Source: Gammaproteobacteria bacterium (lineage in GTDB: Bacteria > Pseudomonadota > Gammaproteobacteria > Poriferisulfidales > Oxydemutatoraceae). Taken from it: a stretch of DNA of 11,758 nt. Both the position numbers and the translations under genes were made by a program. The notes under the pieces are model-generated. The model was not told the origin of the DNA. It was given only the letters and a program-made list of their open reading frames with translations, and did no database searches. Shown one piece after another: positions 1 to 7,238 of this stretch (the first letter of the stretch is position 1; each line of letters begins with the position of its first letter). The DNA lies in contig RKSI01000117.1 in assembly GCA_007570905.1 (NCBI GenBank), positions 1 through 11,758 of the forward strand, written 5' to 3'.

Positions 1-1129
1 CCAGCAGCAGCCAGGTCCAGGTCATCGCGGCGCCGCGCGCGGCCTCGCCAATCAGCGTCTGCGACACAAAGCCCGATGTCAGCGGCACCGCCGCAATCGA
101 GACGGCGCCGACGACGCCGCAAATCGTCGTCACCTTCATCGTCGCGTAAAGGCCGCCGAGTTCGTCGCACTTGCGGCGCCCGCTCATGTAGAGCACGCTG
201 CCCGCCGACATCAGCAGCAGCGCCTTGTAGATGGTGTGCGCGGAAGCGTGGGCGGCGGCGCCGCTGACAGCCAGTTCTGTGCCGATGCCGGCGCCCGCCA
301 CCATAAAGCCGACCTGGTTGACGATGCTGTAAGCGAGAATGCGGCGCATGTCGTTTTCAAGCAGCGCATAGACGATGCCGTAAAAAATCATGTACAAGCC
401 GATGGGCACCAGAATATCGCTGCCGGCGAACACCGCCAGCAACGCGAACACCGCCGACTTCGTCGTGAACGCCGACAAAAACACGGTGCCGCCGGGACCG
501 CCTTCGGGGTAGGCGTCGGCCACCCATGCAGACAGCGGCGGCGCGCCCGCATTCAGCAGCACGCCGGCCAGTATCATCCACTCGTGAAACGCCGCCGGCG
601 TGATGGCGCGCAGCGAGGCGTCGCCGCTTGCGCCGACCAGCCCGGCGATGCCGTCCAGCAGCAGGCCGCAGCCCAGCACCTGCAGCAGCAGGTAGCGCCT
701 GCCCGCCGCCGCCGACGCCGGCGTCGCCGCGGCAAAGACTATCAGCGTCGAGGCAACCGCCGTAACCGCCCAGAAGATGAAAAAGGTGATGAAGTCGCCG
801 CACAGAGAAACCATCACCGCGCCGCCAGCGCACAGCGACGCGCCGGCCAGTTCGCCCTTCTTCGCCTGGTGCATCGAGAACATCATGCCGCCGAGCGTCA
901 TCACCGAGAAGGTGATGGCAAACAGCCGTCCGAGCGGCGTTACCTGCAGCGGCGCGATGTCGTAACCCATAAAGCGCCAGTGCAGCGCGGCGCCGTCCGG
1001 CAGCAGCGCCGCGACGACCAGCATCGCCAGCGGCGGCAGCAGCAGCAGTCTTTTGGCGGCGCCGGCAAAACACACCAGCGGCGCCGCCGCCAGCATGATG
1101 AATCCGGGCGGGATAAGCCAGTCCGTCAT
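1..1129 (-). CDS. Third antiporter-like (NuoL/M/N, MnhD-family) membrane subunit, 3' end outside window
   Basis: I translated this frame from the ATG at 1129 to base 1 without a stop; about 376 residues are visible and the C-terminus lies beyond the left edge. It belongs to the proton-conducting membrane transporter family (Proton_antipo_M) and is the third such subunit in this Mrp-type cluster. It is hydrophobic throughout. Recognisable segments are FLSAFTTKSAVFALL near residue 217 (discontinuous-helix lysine), AHTIYKALLLM near 296 (second buried lysine) and VPLTSGFVSQ near 347. The helix that normally carries the conserved glutamate reads FIFWAVTAVAS, with Ala at the usual Glu position. The usual TM7 lysine site reads LLNAGAPPLSAW. 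The start overlaps the upstream stop as ATGA, so translation is probably coupled. It may be a structural or altered channel subunit; family certain, exact orthologue not. Confidence 0.88.
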   Translation of the reverse strand, partial: MTDWLIPPGFIMLAAAPLVCFAGAAKRLLLLPPLAMLVVAALLPDGAALHWRFMGYDIAPLQVTPLGRLFAITFSVMTLGGMMFSMHQAKKGELAGASLCAGGAVMVSLCGDFITFFIFWAVTAVASTLIVFAAATPASAAAGRRYLLLQVLGCGLLLDGIAGLVGASGDASLRAITPAAFHEWMILAGVLLNAGAPPLSAWVADAYPEGGPGGTVFLSAFTTKSAVFALLAVFAGSDILVPIGLYMIFYGIVYALLENDMRRILAYSIVNQVGFMVAGAGIGTELAVSGAAAHASAHTIYKALLLMSAGSVLYMSGRRKCDELGGLYATMKVTTICGVVGAVSIAAVPLTSGFVSQTLIGEAARGAAMTWTWLLL

Positions 1130-1431
1130 CGCCGCTCCGCCGCTCCGCCGCGCCGCTCGTGCCGGCCGTTGCCGTGCCCGGCATCGCGCCCGCCGTTGTG
1201 TCCGGCGTCGCCCCCGCCGTCTTGCCCGCCGTCTTGCAGGTAATAGTCATCGTTTCTTTTCAGCACCTTGCCAAGCGCCAGCGCCGCGACAATCAGCACG
1301 ATGCAACTGCCGAAACCAAACCACGCATAAAAGCCGAAGCCGTATTCGGAATAGCCGCCGACCAGAAATTCCAGCAGAACAATCAGCACGACACCGGCGG
1401 CAATCGCCGGAAGCGGCGGTTTCAAATCCAC
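1126..1431 (-). CDS. Small two-helix membrane protein of the Mrp-type cluster, Gly/Asp/His-rich tail
   Basis: About 101 residues from a GTG start at 1431, chosen because a strong GGAGGT lies 5 bases upstream. The frame stays open upstream to 1704, but that extension runs through repeat DNA and antisense-looking composition. Two hydrophobic helices are visible (about residues 8-25 and 34-55, the second preceded by FYAWFGFGSC), followed by GKVLKRNDDYY. From memory, small proteins with a similar FGF-helix-LKR-DYY layout accompany split Mrp clusters in gammaproteobacteria; this could not be checked here. From about residue 67 the tail is low complexity (repeated DGG, DAGH, GNGR). Its stop overlaps the next subunit's start as ATGA. 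Function unknown; position suggests an accessory or assembly subunit of the complex. Confidence 0.7.
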   Translation of the reverse strand: MDLKPPLPAIAAGVVLIVLLEFLVGGYSEYGFGFYAWFGFGSCIVLIVAALALGKVLKRNDDYYLQDGGQDGGGDAGHNGGRDAGHGNGRHERRGGAAERR

Positions 1432-1586
1432 GACACACCTCCCGCGCCGGGCGCAGACAACGGCGTTTTCAGGCATGCAACACGCCTTGCGCCAGACGCA
1501 GACAACCGCGGTTGCAGGCTCGCAACACGCCCCGCCGCGAACGCAGGCAGCGGCGTTTCCCAACCCGCGGCGCACACCGCCGCAAT
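1405..1586 (-). repeat. 45-bp degenerate tandem repeat that includes the start region of the small membrane protein
   Basis: Three 45-base units lie at 1452-1496, 1497-1541 and 1542-1586; each starts with CGCAG on the plus strand and holds a CAAC/ACGCC core. A fourth, diverged unit of about 47 bases (1405-1451) contains the GGAGGT and GTG start of the downstream gene: GAAAACGCCG in unit 1 corresponds to GAAACCGCCG after the start codon. Together with flanking bases this fills the 172-base gap between the second antiporter subunit (stop at 1604) and the small gene (start at 1431); I saw no gene in the gap. Confidence 0.8.
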
Positions 1587-1603
1587 CAAACCGCAGCCCC
1601 GGT

Positions 1604-3139
1604 TCACGGCGCGCCCCCGGCATCGCCCCCGGCATCGCCAACGGCATCTTCGGCGGAAAATCCCGGCGCCGCCGCGGTGAACCCGGCCACCGCGTCCACC
1701 GCAAAGAACAGCGCCGCGCACATCAGCGCCGGCAGCAGCATCGCAATCAGCATCGCGGTCGGCGCCTCGCGGCGCTCCGCGGGCCGCCGCACATCCGCCG
1801 CCGGCGCCTCGGCGACAAAGAACGCGCGGTAAATCACCGGCGCCAGATACGCCGCGCTCAGCACGCTGCCGGCAAGCAGCACCGCCGCCGGCAGGTGGCC
1901 GCCGGCTGCAGCCGAACCCTCCAGCAAAAACCACTTGCTGCTGAAACCCGCCAGCGGCGGCAGCCCGACAATCACCAGCGCCGCGACCGTGAACAGCCCC
2001 ATCGTCCACGGCATCGCGCGGCCTATGCCGCGCATCTCGTCCAGCCGCGTCTTGCCGCTCTTCGTCTGAATCGCGCCCGCCGCGAAGAACAGCGTAATTT
2101 TGCCGAAGCCGTGCGCCAGCAAATGCAGCACCGCGCCCAGCAGCGCCGCCGGCTTCAGCAGCGCGGCGCCGAGCAGGATGTATGAGAGTTGGCTGACGGT
2201 TGACCAGGCCAGCATTTTCTTCAAACTGGTCTGGCGCAGCGCGACGACCGCCGCGGCGATAATCGTGAACGACGCGATATACACCAGCCAGTCGCCGGCC
2301 CCCGCGTCCGCCAGCAAATCAACGCCGAAGATGTAAAGGATGATCTTGACAATCGCAAACACGCCGGCCTTCACCACCGCCACCGCGTGCAGCAGCGCGC
2401 TGACCGGCACCGGCGCGACCATCGCGCGCGGCAGCCAGCCGTGCAGCGGCATCACCGCGGCCTTTGACGCGCCGAACACGACCAGCAGCAGCAGCCACTT
2501 GACCTGCTCGTCGCCGATGCGCCCGTCCAGTATGCCGCCGGGAACGAAGTCCAGCGTGCCGGCGGCGAGATAAATCCACACCATCGCCGCCAGCAGCAGC
2601 AGCGTCGAGGAGCCGACCAGCACGGCCAGATAAAACCGCCCCGCCGCCAGCGCCTCGCGGCTGCGGTCGTGCGTGACCAGCGGGTAGGTGCAAAAAGTCA
2701 GCGCCTCGTAGAAGACAAACAGCGTCAGCAAATTGCCGGCGAACGCCAGCGCCAGCGCGCAGCCGATGGACAGGTTGTAATACACCAGAAACGAAGTCAT
2801 CCGCACCGCGCGGTTCTGGTACAGATACGCCAGCGAATACAGCATGCTGACCGGCCACAGCAGGCACACCAGGCCGGCGAAAACCAGCCCCACCGGTTCC
2901 GGCGTGAAGGCGATGCCGGCGCCCGGCACGATTTGCGTCAGTTGCAGCGACGCCGGCCCGCCCGCCAGCAGCAGCAGCGCCGCCGGCGCGGCGAAAGGCA
3001 TCAGCAGGTTCAGCGCGTCGCGCAGCACGGGTGCGCGGTGAAACAGCGCCGTCAGCGCCGCCAGCGCGAACGGGCTTGCGATGCACGCCATCAGCAGCAT
3101 CTCGTTGGTCATCATCGCCGTCATTATGCGGATGCTCAT
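1604..3139 (-). CDS. Second antiporter-like subunit (NuoM/MnhD family)
   Basis: 511 residues from the ATG at 3139, which overlaps the upstream stop as ATGA; in-frame ATG codons slightly downstream are alternatives, and the longer open frame to 3229 would run into the upstream gene. It is a polytopic inner-membrane protein of the Proton_antipo_M family, expected to move protons in an Mrp-type Na+/H+ antiporter. The usual ionisable residues are present: Glu145 in FVFYEALTFCTYPLV, Lys226 in GASKAAVMPLHGWLP, His251 and Lys257 in SALLHAVAVVKAGVF, and Lys347 in AHGFGKITLFFAAG. The C-terminus ends in a short GDAGGDAGGAP repeat that is probably not part of the fold. Among the three such subunits here, this one keeps the channel residues most fully. 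It could be annotated as proton-conducting membrane transporter or NADH dehydrogenase-like subunit. Confidence 0.92.
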   Translation of the reverse strand: MSIRIMTAMMTNEMLLMACIASPFALAALTALFHRAPVLRDALNLLMPFAAPAALLLLAGGPASLQLTQIVPGAGIAFTPEPVGLVFAGLVCLLWPVSMLYSLAYLYQNRAVRMTSFLVYYNLSIGCALALAFAGNLLTLFVFYEALTFCTYPLVTHDRSREALAAGRFYLAVLVGSSTLLLLAAMVWIYLAAGTLDFVPGGILDGRIGDEQVKWLLLLVVFGASKAAVMPLHGWLPRAMVAPVPVSALLHAVAVVKAGVFAIVKIILYIFGVDLLADAGAGDWLVYIASFTIIAAAVVALRQTSLKKMLAWSTVSQLSYILLGAALLKPAALLGAVLHLLAHGFGKITLFFAAGAIQTKSGKTRLDEMRGIGRAMPWTMGLFTVAALVIVGLPPLAGFSSKWFLLEGSAAAGGHLPAAVLLAGSVLSAAYLAPVIYRAFFVAEAPAADVRRPAERREAPTAMLIAMLLPALMCAALFFAVDAVAGFTAAAPGFSAEDAVGDAGGDAGGAP

Positions 3140-4728
3140 CCCAGCAGCGTCGCGGCGATGCCGCGACAGGCCGATGTCAGCCACGACGGGTTGACGCCGA
3201 CAAAAAAGTTCAGCGCAATCAGCGCCCATGTCGTCAGCAACATCACGGGCGGCGCTTCGGCGCTCTTGCCATTGCCGCCGCCGTTGTCTTCCGCAGCGGC
3301 GCCGCCCTCGCCGCCCACCGGGCTTTGACCGCCCTCGCCGCTCCCGCCGCCTGCACCGCTCACGCCGCCCGCGCCGCCCGCGCTTTCACCGCCGCGAAAA
3401 TACGCGGCCTCAACCAGCCGCCAGCCGTAGGCCGCGCTCATCAGCGAACCGGCGAGTATCACAAACGCCGGCAACCACAGGTTGGCCTCCAGCACCGCGC
3501 TGACCAGATACCACTTGCTGACAAAACCCGATGTCAGCGGCAGCCCGACCAGGCTGACGGCGCCGGCGACGATGGCCGCCGCCGTCCACGGCATCCGCGA
3601 CGACAGCCCGGCCAGATCGGAAAGACGGCAGTCGCCCGCGCGATAAACGACGCAGCCGAGCGCCATGAACAACGAGACCTTGATGATGGCGTGGTTGAAC
3701 AAATGCACCAGCCCGGCGGTCAGCCCCGCCTGCGTAACCAGCGCGACGCCGAGCGCGATGTAGCCGATTTGGGCGACGCTGGAATACGCCATCATGCGCT
3801 TGACCTGGCGCTGGAAAATGGCGAGGCCGGAACCGGCGACGATGGCCGCGGGCGCCAGCACCATCATCACATCCGGCAGCGCCGCCGCGAACGACGCCGC
3901 GTCAAAAACCCCGAACAGCAGCCGAATCAATATGTACAGCGCGACCTTGGTGCTGGTGCCGGCCAGCACCGCGGCAATCGCCGACGGCGCATATCCGTAG
4001 GCGTTCGGCAGCCACAGATGCAGCGGGAAAAGCGCCGCCTTCAGCAGCAGCCCGGCACCGATGAAACCGAGCGCGGCGACGACGGCGGGCGAACCCAGCG
4101 CCGGCTGCAACCGCGGCGCCATGTCCGACAGGTTCAGCGTGCCGGTAACAAGATAAAGGTAGCCGATGCCGAGAAGAAACAGCGCCGCGCCGGTGCTGCC
4201 CATCAGCAGGTAGCGGTAGGCCGCCGTCAGCGCGCGCGGCGTGCGCGCCGACGCCACCAGCGCGTAGCCCGCAATCGAGGCCATCTCCAGAAACACGAAG
4301 ATATTGAACAGGTCGTCGGTCATCGCGACGCCGAAGAAACCCGACTGGCAAATCAGCAGTGCGCTGTACACCGGCTGCAAACGCCGCCCGCGCAGTTCGC
4401 GCCTGAAACTGCGCCCGGCATAGACGACGCCGGCCAGAAAAACCGCGCCGAGCACCAGCGCCAGCAGCGCGTTGACCGGCGCGACCTTGTAGGCGATGCC
4501 CCACGGCGGCTGCCAGCCGCCGACCGCGTATTCCAGCACCAGGCCGCCGCCGGTGCGCGCAAACAGCGTGGCGCTGAACACCAGCGCGGCGGCGCTGACG
4601 GCCACCGCCAGTCCCCACGCGAGGCGCGCGTCGCGCACCAGCAGGCACAGCGCCGCGCCGAGCAGCGGCGCCACCACCAGCAGTATCGGCAGTTGCGCCA
4701 GCAGCGCGTCGGCGGCGGTCGCGGACAT
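3136..4728 (-). CDS. mnhD: Monovalent cation/H+ antiporter subunit D (MnhD/MrpD)
   Basis: 530 residues; the ATG at 4728 overlaps the mnhC stop as TGATG. MrpD is a NuoM/N-like proton-translocating subunit of the Mrp/Mnh Na+/H+ antiporter in the inner membrane. Visible family features are Glu148 in FVFLEMASIAGYALV, Lys230 in LLLKAALFPLHLWLPNAY, Lys261 in GTSTKVALYIL, Lys310 in RQVKRMMAYSSVAQIGY, and His346/Lys350 in HLFNHAIIKVSLFMALG. The motif GLPLTSGFVSKWYL (about 395-408) is typical of MnhD. Residues 446-489 form an unusual linker rich in Gly, Ser, Glu and Ala between the last helices; this region is normally a short loop. Its position right after mnhC matches the canonical B-C-D order. The call is secure; the ion specificity is not readable from sequence. 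Confidence 0.94.
   Translation of the reverse strand: MSATAADALLAQLPILLVVAPLLGAALCLLVRDARLAWGLAVAVSAAALVFSATLFARTGGGLVLEYAVGGWQPPWGIAYKVAPVNALLALVLGAVFLAGVVYAGRSFRRELRGRRLQPVYSALLICQSGFFGVAMTDDLFNIFVFLEMASIAGYALVASARTPRALTAAYRYLLMGSTGAALFLLGIGYLYLVTGTLNLSDMAPRLQPALGSPAVVAALGFIGAGLLLKAALFPLHLWLPNAYGYAPSAIAAVLAGTSTKVALYILIRLLFGVFDAASFAAALPDVMMVLAPAAIVAGSGLAIFQRQVKRMMAYSSVAQIGYIALGVALVTQAGLTAGLVHLFNHAIIKVSLFMALGCVVYRAGDCRLSDLAGLSSRMPWTAAAIVAGAVSLVGLPLTSGFVSKWYLVSAVLEANLWLPAFVILAGSLMSAAYGWRLVEAAYFRGGESAGGAGGVSGAGGGSGEGGQSPVGGEGGAAAEDNGGGNGKSAEAPPVMLLTTWALIALNFFVGVNPSWLTSACRGIAATLLG
3262..3393 (-). repeat. Gly-rich low-complexity expansion inside mnhD
   Basis: This in-frame stretch encodes residues 446-489 of MnhD, built from GG-(A/S/E) units such as SAGGAGGVSGAGGGSGEGG. 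The DNA is a run of imperfect CCGCC-containing 6-12 base repeats. It lies between the last two hydrophobic segments and does not break the frame, so the protein should tolerate it as a flexible loop. Confidence 0.7.
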
Positions 4729-5087
4729 CAGTCCTCGTCGCGTTCGAGGTGGGCGATAAGGCGGTCGTCAAGGCTGCCGCAGGCGCGGCTGATGCGAATC
4801 GCAAGCGCCAGCCCCAGCGCGGTCGCGGCGATGCCGACGACTATCGCCGTCAGGATCAGCACATGCGGCAGCGGGTTGGCGTAGGCCTCTATGCCGGGCG
4901 CCAGTATCGGCGCGCTGCCGCCGCCGACCTTGCCCATCAGGATAAAGAAGATGAAGACCGAGACCTGCACCAGGTTCAGCCCGATGAGTTTCTTGACCAG
5001 GTTGTCGTAGGCGACCATGATGTAAAAACCCGTCATCATCAGAAACACGACGGCGAGATGGTGGTAAGCCTGCAGCAGACTTTCCAT
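4728..5087 (-). CDS. mnhC: Monovalent cation/H+ antiporter subunit C (MnhC/MrpC, NuoK-like)
   Basis: 119 residues from the ATG at 5087, which overlaps the mnhB stop as TGATG with GAGG 7 bases upstream. A GTG three bases earlier (5090) is an equally legal start and would add one residue. MrpC is the NuoK-like small subunit with three membrane helices. The family pattern is clear: FLMMTGFYIMVAYDNLVKKLIGLNL in helices 1-2 (given here as overlapping pieces FLMMTGFYIMV and NLVKKLIGLNL), the periplasmic segment with DPLP-like NPLPHVLILTAIVVG, and the closing helix TALGLALAIRI. Length is normal for the family. The stop overlaps the mnhD start. Confidence 0.93.
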   Translation of the reverse strand: MESLLQAYHHLAVVFLMMTGFYIMVAYDNLVKKLIGLNLVQVSVFIFFILMGKVGGGSAPILAPGIEAYANPLPHVLILTAIVVGIAATALGLALAIRISRACGSLDDRLIAHLERDED

Positions 5088-5518
5088 CACCCCGCCTCGC
5101 CCGTGTCCGTCAGCAGATAGAAAATCAGCATGACGACGCCGACGATGGTGACGCCGACGCCGAGTTCAATCGCCATGATGCCGATGTGCTGCCCCGACAG
5201 CGGCTGCTGCGCGAGCGCCGAGTAATCAAGAAAGGCCGCGCCGCGCAGCATCGCGGCGACGCCGGTCAGCGCGTAAAGCAGCACGCCGAACGCCGACAGC
5301 ACCTCGGCGGTGCGCCGCGACAGCACCGCCTGCGCCCTCTCAAGGCCGTAGGTCAGCGCGTAAAGAATCAGCCCGACCGAGAAAATCACGCCGGCCTGAA
5401 AGCCGCCGCCCGGCCCGTAGTCGCCGTGAAACTGCACATACAGCGCGTAAAGCAGCGTGGTCGGCGCCAGCGTGTGCGCGGTCTCGCGCAAAATCGGGTT
5501 GCGGGTGATAAACGGCAT
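5087..5518 (-). CDS. mnhB: Na+/H+ antiporter subunit B (MnhB domain)
   Basis: 143 residues, the normal length for a free-standing MnhB-domain protein. It is an inner-membrane subunit of the Mrp complex with about four helices. The family signature lies in the first 60 residues: ILRETAHTLAPTTLLYALY, then the HGDYGPGGGFQAGVIFSVG loop (the PGGGFQAG block is diagnostic), followed by ILYALTYG. The C-terminal helix IELGVGVTIVGVVMLIFYLL is also typical. The ATG at 5518 sits one base after the preceding TAA, with GAGGAA about 6 bases upstream, one of the few clear ribosome-binding sites in this cluster. It follows the MrpA C-terminal subunit, matching the usual A-B order. Confidence 0.93.
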   Translation of the reverse strand: MPFITRNPILRETAHTLAPTTLLYALYVQFHGDYGPGGGFQAGVIFSVGLILYALTYGLERAQAVLSRRTAEVLSAFGVLLYALTGVAAMLRGAAFLDYSALAQQPLSGQHIGIMAIELGVGVTIVGVVMLIFYLLTDTGEAG

Positions 5519-5519
5519 C

Positions 5520-6086
5520 TTATTCCTCTCCGCGCCGCGAGGATTGTCCGGCGCGCCCGGAGTGTCCGAACCGGCCCAGCACTATCATCACGCCGACGCC
5601 GGCGGCGAAAATCACGCAAACCTCGCCAAGCGTGTCCAGCCCGCGGTAACTCGCCAGCACCGAGGTGACGACATTCGGCGGCCCGACCTCGGCGGCGGAA
5701 TGCTCGATGTAATAGCGCGCGACATGGTCGTGCAGCGCCAGCGACGCATCGCCCAGCCACGGAAAATCCAGCATGGAATAAAACAGCAGCCAGCCGGTGG
5801 CCGCCGCCAGCACCAGCCCCGGCACCCGGCGCGACGGCGCGTAGGCATACTGCCTGCCGGTGGCGGCGATGGTCGTCAGGAAGAAGATGGTGCTGACGCC
5901 GGCGCCGACCGCGGCCTCGGTGAAGGCGACATCGGGCGCATCTAGCGACAGAAACAGCGCCGCGACAAGCAAACTGGACATGCCCGCCAGCAGCGCCGCA
6001 GAAAACAGGTTGTCGGTGCGGGCGATGATGACCGCGGCGACCGCCGACAGCGTCAGCAGCGCGCACCCCAGCAGTTGGCCGCTCAT
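5520..6086 (-). CDS. Free-standing MrpA C-terminal subunit (DUF4040/MbhD + MbhE domains)
   Basis: 188 residues. In one-gene MrpA proteins this segment is the C-terminal tail after the NuoL-like body; here it is a separate gene, as in split (group 2-like) Mrp and membrane-bound hydrogenase clusters. The N-terminal half (about 1-75) matches MbhD/DUF4040, with SLDAPDVAFTEAAVGAGVST carrying the conserved acidic residues and a TIFFLTTIAATGR continuation. The second half (about 85-170) is MbhE-like, with GPPNVVTSVLASYRGLDTLG followed by EVCVIFAAGVGVMIVL. The end is a hydrophilic RRGEE tail. The ATG at 6086 overlaps the mnhG stop as ATGA. Databases may call it DUF4040 domain protein, hydrogenase subunit MbhD or subunit A'; the domain call is strong. 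Confidence 0.92.
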   Translation of the reverse strand: MSGQLLGCALLTLSAVAAVIIARTDNLFSAALLAGMSSLLVAALFLSLDAPDVAFTEAAVGAGVSTIFFLTTIAATGRQYAYAPSRRVPGLVLAAATGWLLFYSMLDFPWLGDASLALHDHVARYYIEHSAAEVGPPNVVTSVLASYRGLDTLGEVCVIFAAGVGVMIVLGRFGHSGRAGQSSRRGEE

Positions 6087-6373
6087 GGTTCCGGGTTGCT
6101 GTGCAGGTAGGTCTTGAAAATGGCGTGTATCGCCGCCGGCGCGGTAATCAGCAGAAACACGATAATCAGCGCGATTTTCAGCGCGCCCGCGCCCGACCCC
6201 GACAGCAGCGCCAGCGCAATCAGTATCTGCATCGTGCCGAACACATCAATCAGCCCGGCGGCGTGCGCGCGCGTCGTGAAGTCCGGCATTCGCAGCATGC
6301 CGACGGCGCCGATCAGCACAAAGGCGCAGCCCGAGACCGCCAGCGCCCAGGCGGCGATGTCAAGCGGGTTCAT
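6083..6373 (-). CDS. mnhG: Monovalent cation/H+ antiporter subunit G (MnhG/MrpG)
   Basis: 96 residues with three hydrophobic segments, slightly short but within family range. The signature MLRMPDFTTRAHAAGLIDVF (about residues 26-45) is diagnostic for MnhG/PhaG. The end ITAPAAIHAIFKTYLHS fits the family's conserved TAP-AH motif. It is a small inner-membrane subunit of the Mrp antiporter. Its start at 6373 overlaps the end of mnhF by 14 bases, and its stop overlaps the next gene by ATGA, so it sits in the middle of a translationally coupled string. Confidence 0.93.
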   Translation of the reverse strand: MNPLDIAAWALAVSGCAFVLIGAVGMLRMPDFTTRAHAAGLIDVFGTMQILIALALLSGSGAGALKIALIIVFLLITAPAAIHAIFKTYLHSNPEP

Positions 6374-6668
6374 CGGCGTCCCCGCGCGGCGCCGGCCAGC
6401 GCAGCCTGCGCTTGCTGAACAACCGCAAAATGGCGATGGTCATGACAAAATTAACCAGCGCATACAGCAGCGCGATGTCAACGAACACATCGCGCCGCGA
6501 CAGCAGCCCGATGGCCGCTATCAGCGCGATGGCCAGCGTGCCGAACACATTGATTGCCAGCACCTGGTCGAACAGGCGCCGTGCGCGCGCCGTGTGTATC
6601 AGCACCAGCAGCATCGCCGTCAGCAGCGCGGCCAGTATCACGCCGACGATGATGTCCGGCGCCGTCAT
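6360..6668 (-). CDS. mnhF: Monovalent cation/H+ antiporter subunit F (MnhF/MrpF)
   Basis: 102 residues from the ATG at 6668, chosen because it overlaps the mnhE stop as ATGA; the frame stays open further upstream but only inside mnhE. Three hydrophobic helices, with the family motif RLFDQVLAINVFGTLAIAL (about residues 31-49) and RRDVFVDIALLYALVNFVMT (about 60-79), are characteristic of MrpF/PhaF. The tail is basic and then acidic (RRLRWPAPRGDADEPA). It is a small membrane subunit of the Mrp complex and is expected to act only together with its neighbours. Confidence 0.92.
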   Translation of the reverse strand: MTAPDIIVGVILAALLTAMLLVLIHTARARRLFDQVLAINVFGTLAIALIAAIGLLSRRDVFVDIALLYALVNFVMTIAILRLFSKRRLRWPAPRGDADEPA

Positions 6669-7165
6669 CGCGCCCTCCGCCGCGCCAGCCACGCGACCTG
6701 CCTTGCGAACCCGCCGCCTTCGCGCAATTTCCCGGCGCCCTCTTCGGTCAGCGCGTGCACGCGAATGGTGTCGCCTTGAAAGTCGGCGCTGATGGTGCCG
6801 GGCGTCAGCGTGATGGAGTTGGCCTGGACCACGCGCAGCAGCGCATCGTCGTGCACCGCCGGAACATCGACAAAGCGCGGGCTGATGGGCAGTTTCGGCG
6901 TCAGGATGCGGCGCGCCACATCGCAGTTGGCGGCGATGATGCGCCACAGCAGCCACAGCGCGTAAAACGGCAGTTTCAGATAAAAACCGGGGCGGTGCAG
7001 GCCGGCGCCGATAACGCCCATGCGCGCCGACAGCGCCGTTACCAGCGCCGCGCTGGCCGCTCCCAGCGACACCAGCAGCGCGGCGTAGTGGCCGGAGATG
7101 ACAAGCCAGAAACCCAGCAGCAACAGAAAGATGAAAAAGCGCCTCGAATGGGCGGGTGCGTTCAT
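6665..7165 (-). CDS. mnhE: Na+/H+ antiporter subunit E (MnhE/MrpE)
   Basis: 166 residues, normal length. It is the first gene of the Mrp-type cluster and an inner-membrane subunit with N-terminal helices and a soluble C-terminal part. Family signs are FLLLLGFWLVISGHY in helix 1, FYALWLLWRIIAANCDVARRILTP (seen as LWLLWRIIAANCDVARRI) in the middle, and the conserved ANSITLTPGTISADFQGDTI block (about 113-132), which is diagnostic for MnhE. The ATG at 7165 lies 6 bases downstream of a TATAAT box and has no Shine-Dalgarno sequence, suggesting a leaderless message starting the operon. The stop overlaps mnhF as ATGA. Confidence 0.93.
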   Translation of the reverse strand: MNAPAHSRRFFIFLLLLGFWLVISGHYAALLVSLGAASAALVTALSARMGVIGAGLHRPGFYLKLPFYALWLLWRIIAANCDVARRILTPKLPISPRFVDVPAVHDDALLRVVQANSITLTPGTISADFQGDTIRVHALTEEGAGKLREGGGFARQVAWLARRRAR

Positions 7166-7171
7166 TGCGCG

Positions 7172-7177
7172 ATTATA
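7172..7177 (-). promoter_or_regulatory. -10 box (TATAAT) of the Mrp cluster, leaderless arrangement
   Basis: Perfect TATAAT on the minus strand, followed by six bases (CGCGCA) and the mnhE ATG. With normal spacing the transcript would begin at or next to the start codon. No convincing -35 hexamer is seen 16-18 bases upstream. Confidence 0.6.
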
Positions 7178-7238
7178 CAGGGATTATGTGGAATGGGGCG
7201 CGGGGCGGCGGTGCGGGATGGCTTGGTGCAACGGCCTT

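Noticed and set aside
236..1250. Long open frames on both strands overlapping the left-end gene
   Set aside because: They are Arg/Gly/Ala-rich shadow frames of the third antiporter-like subunit, which is the frame with membrane helices and family motifs.
1452..1586. 45-bp repeats as a CRISPR array
   Set aside because: Units are contiguous with no unique spacers, are diverged from each other, and no cas genes are nearby.
1126..1704. 192-residue version of the small membrane protein starting at 1704
   Set aside because: The extra N-terminus is Cys/Arg-rich, encoded by tandem repeats and by the other frame of the upstream gene's end; the GTG at 1431 has a strong SD.
3031..4884. Long plus-strand open frame of 617 codons, rich in Arg/Gln/His
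   Set aside because: It runs antisense through mnhD and neighbouring genes; the Arg/Gln/His/Ala-rich translation without domains is what GC-rich antisense frames give.
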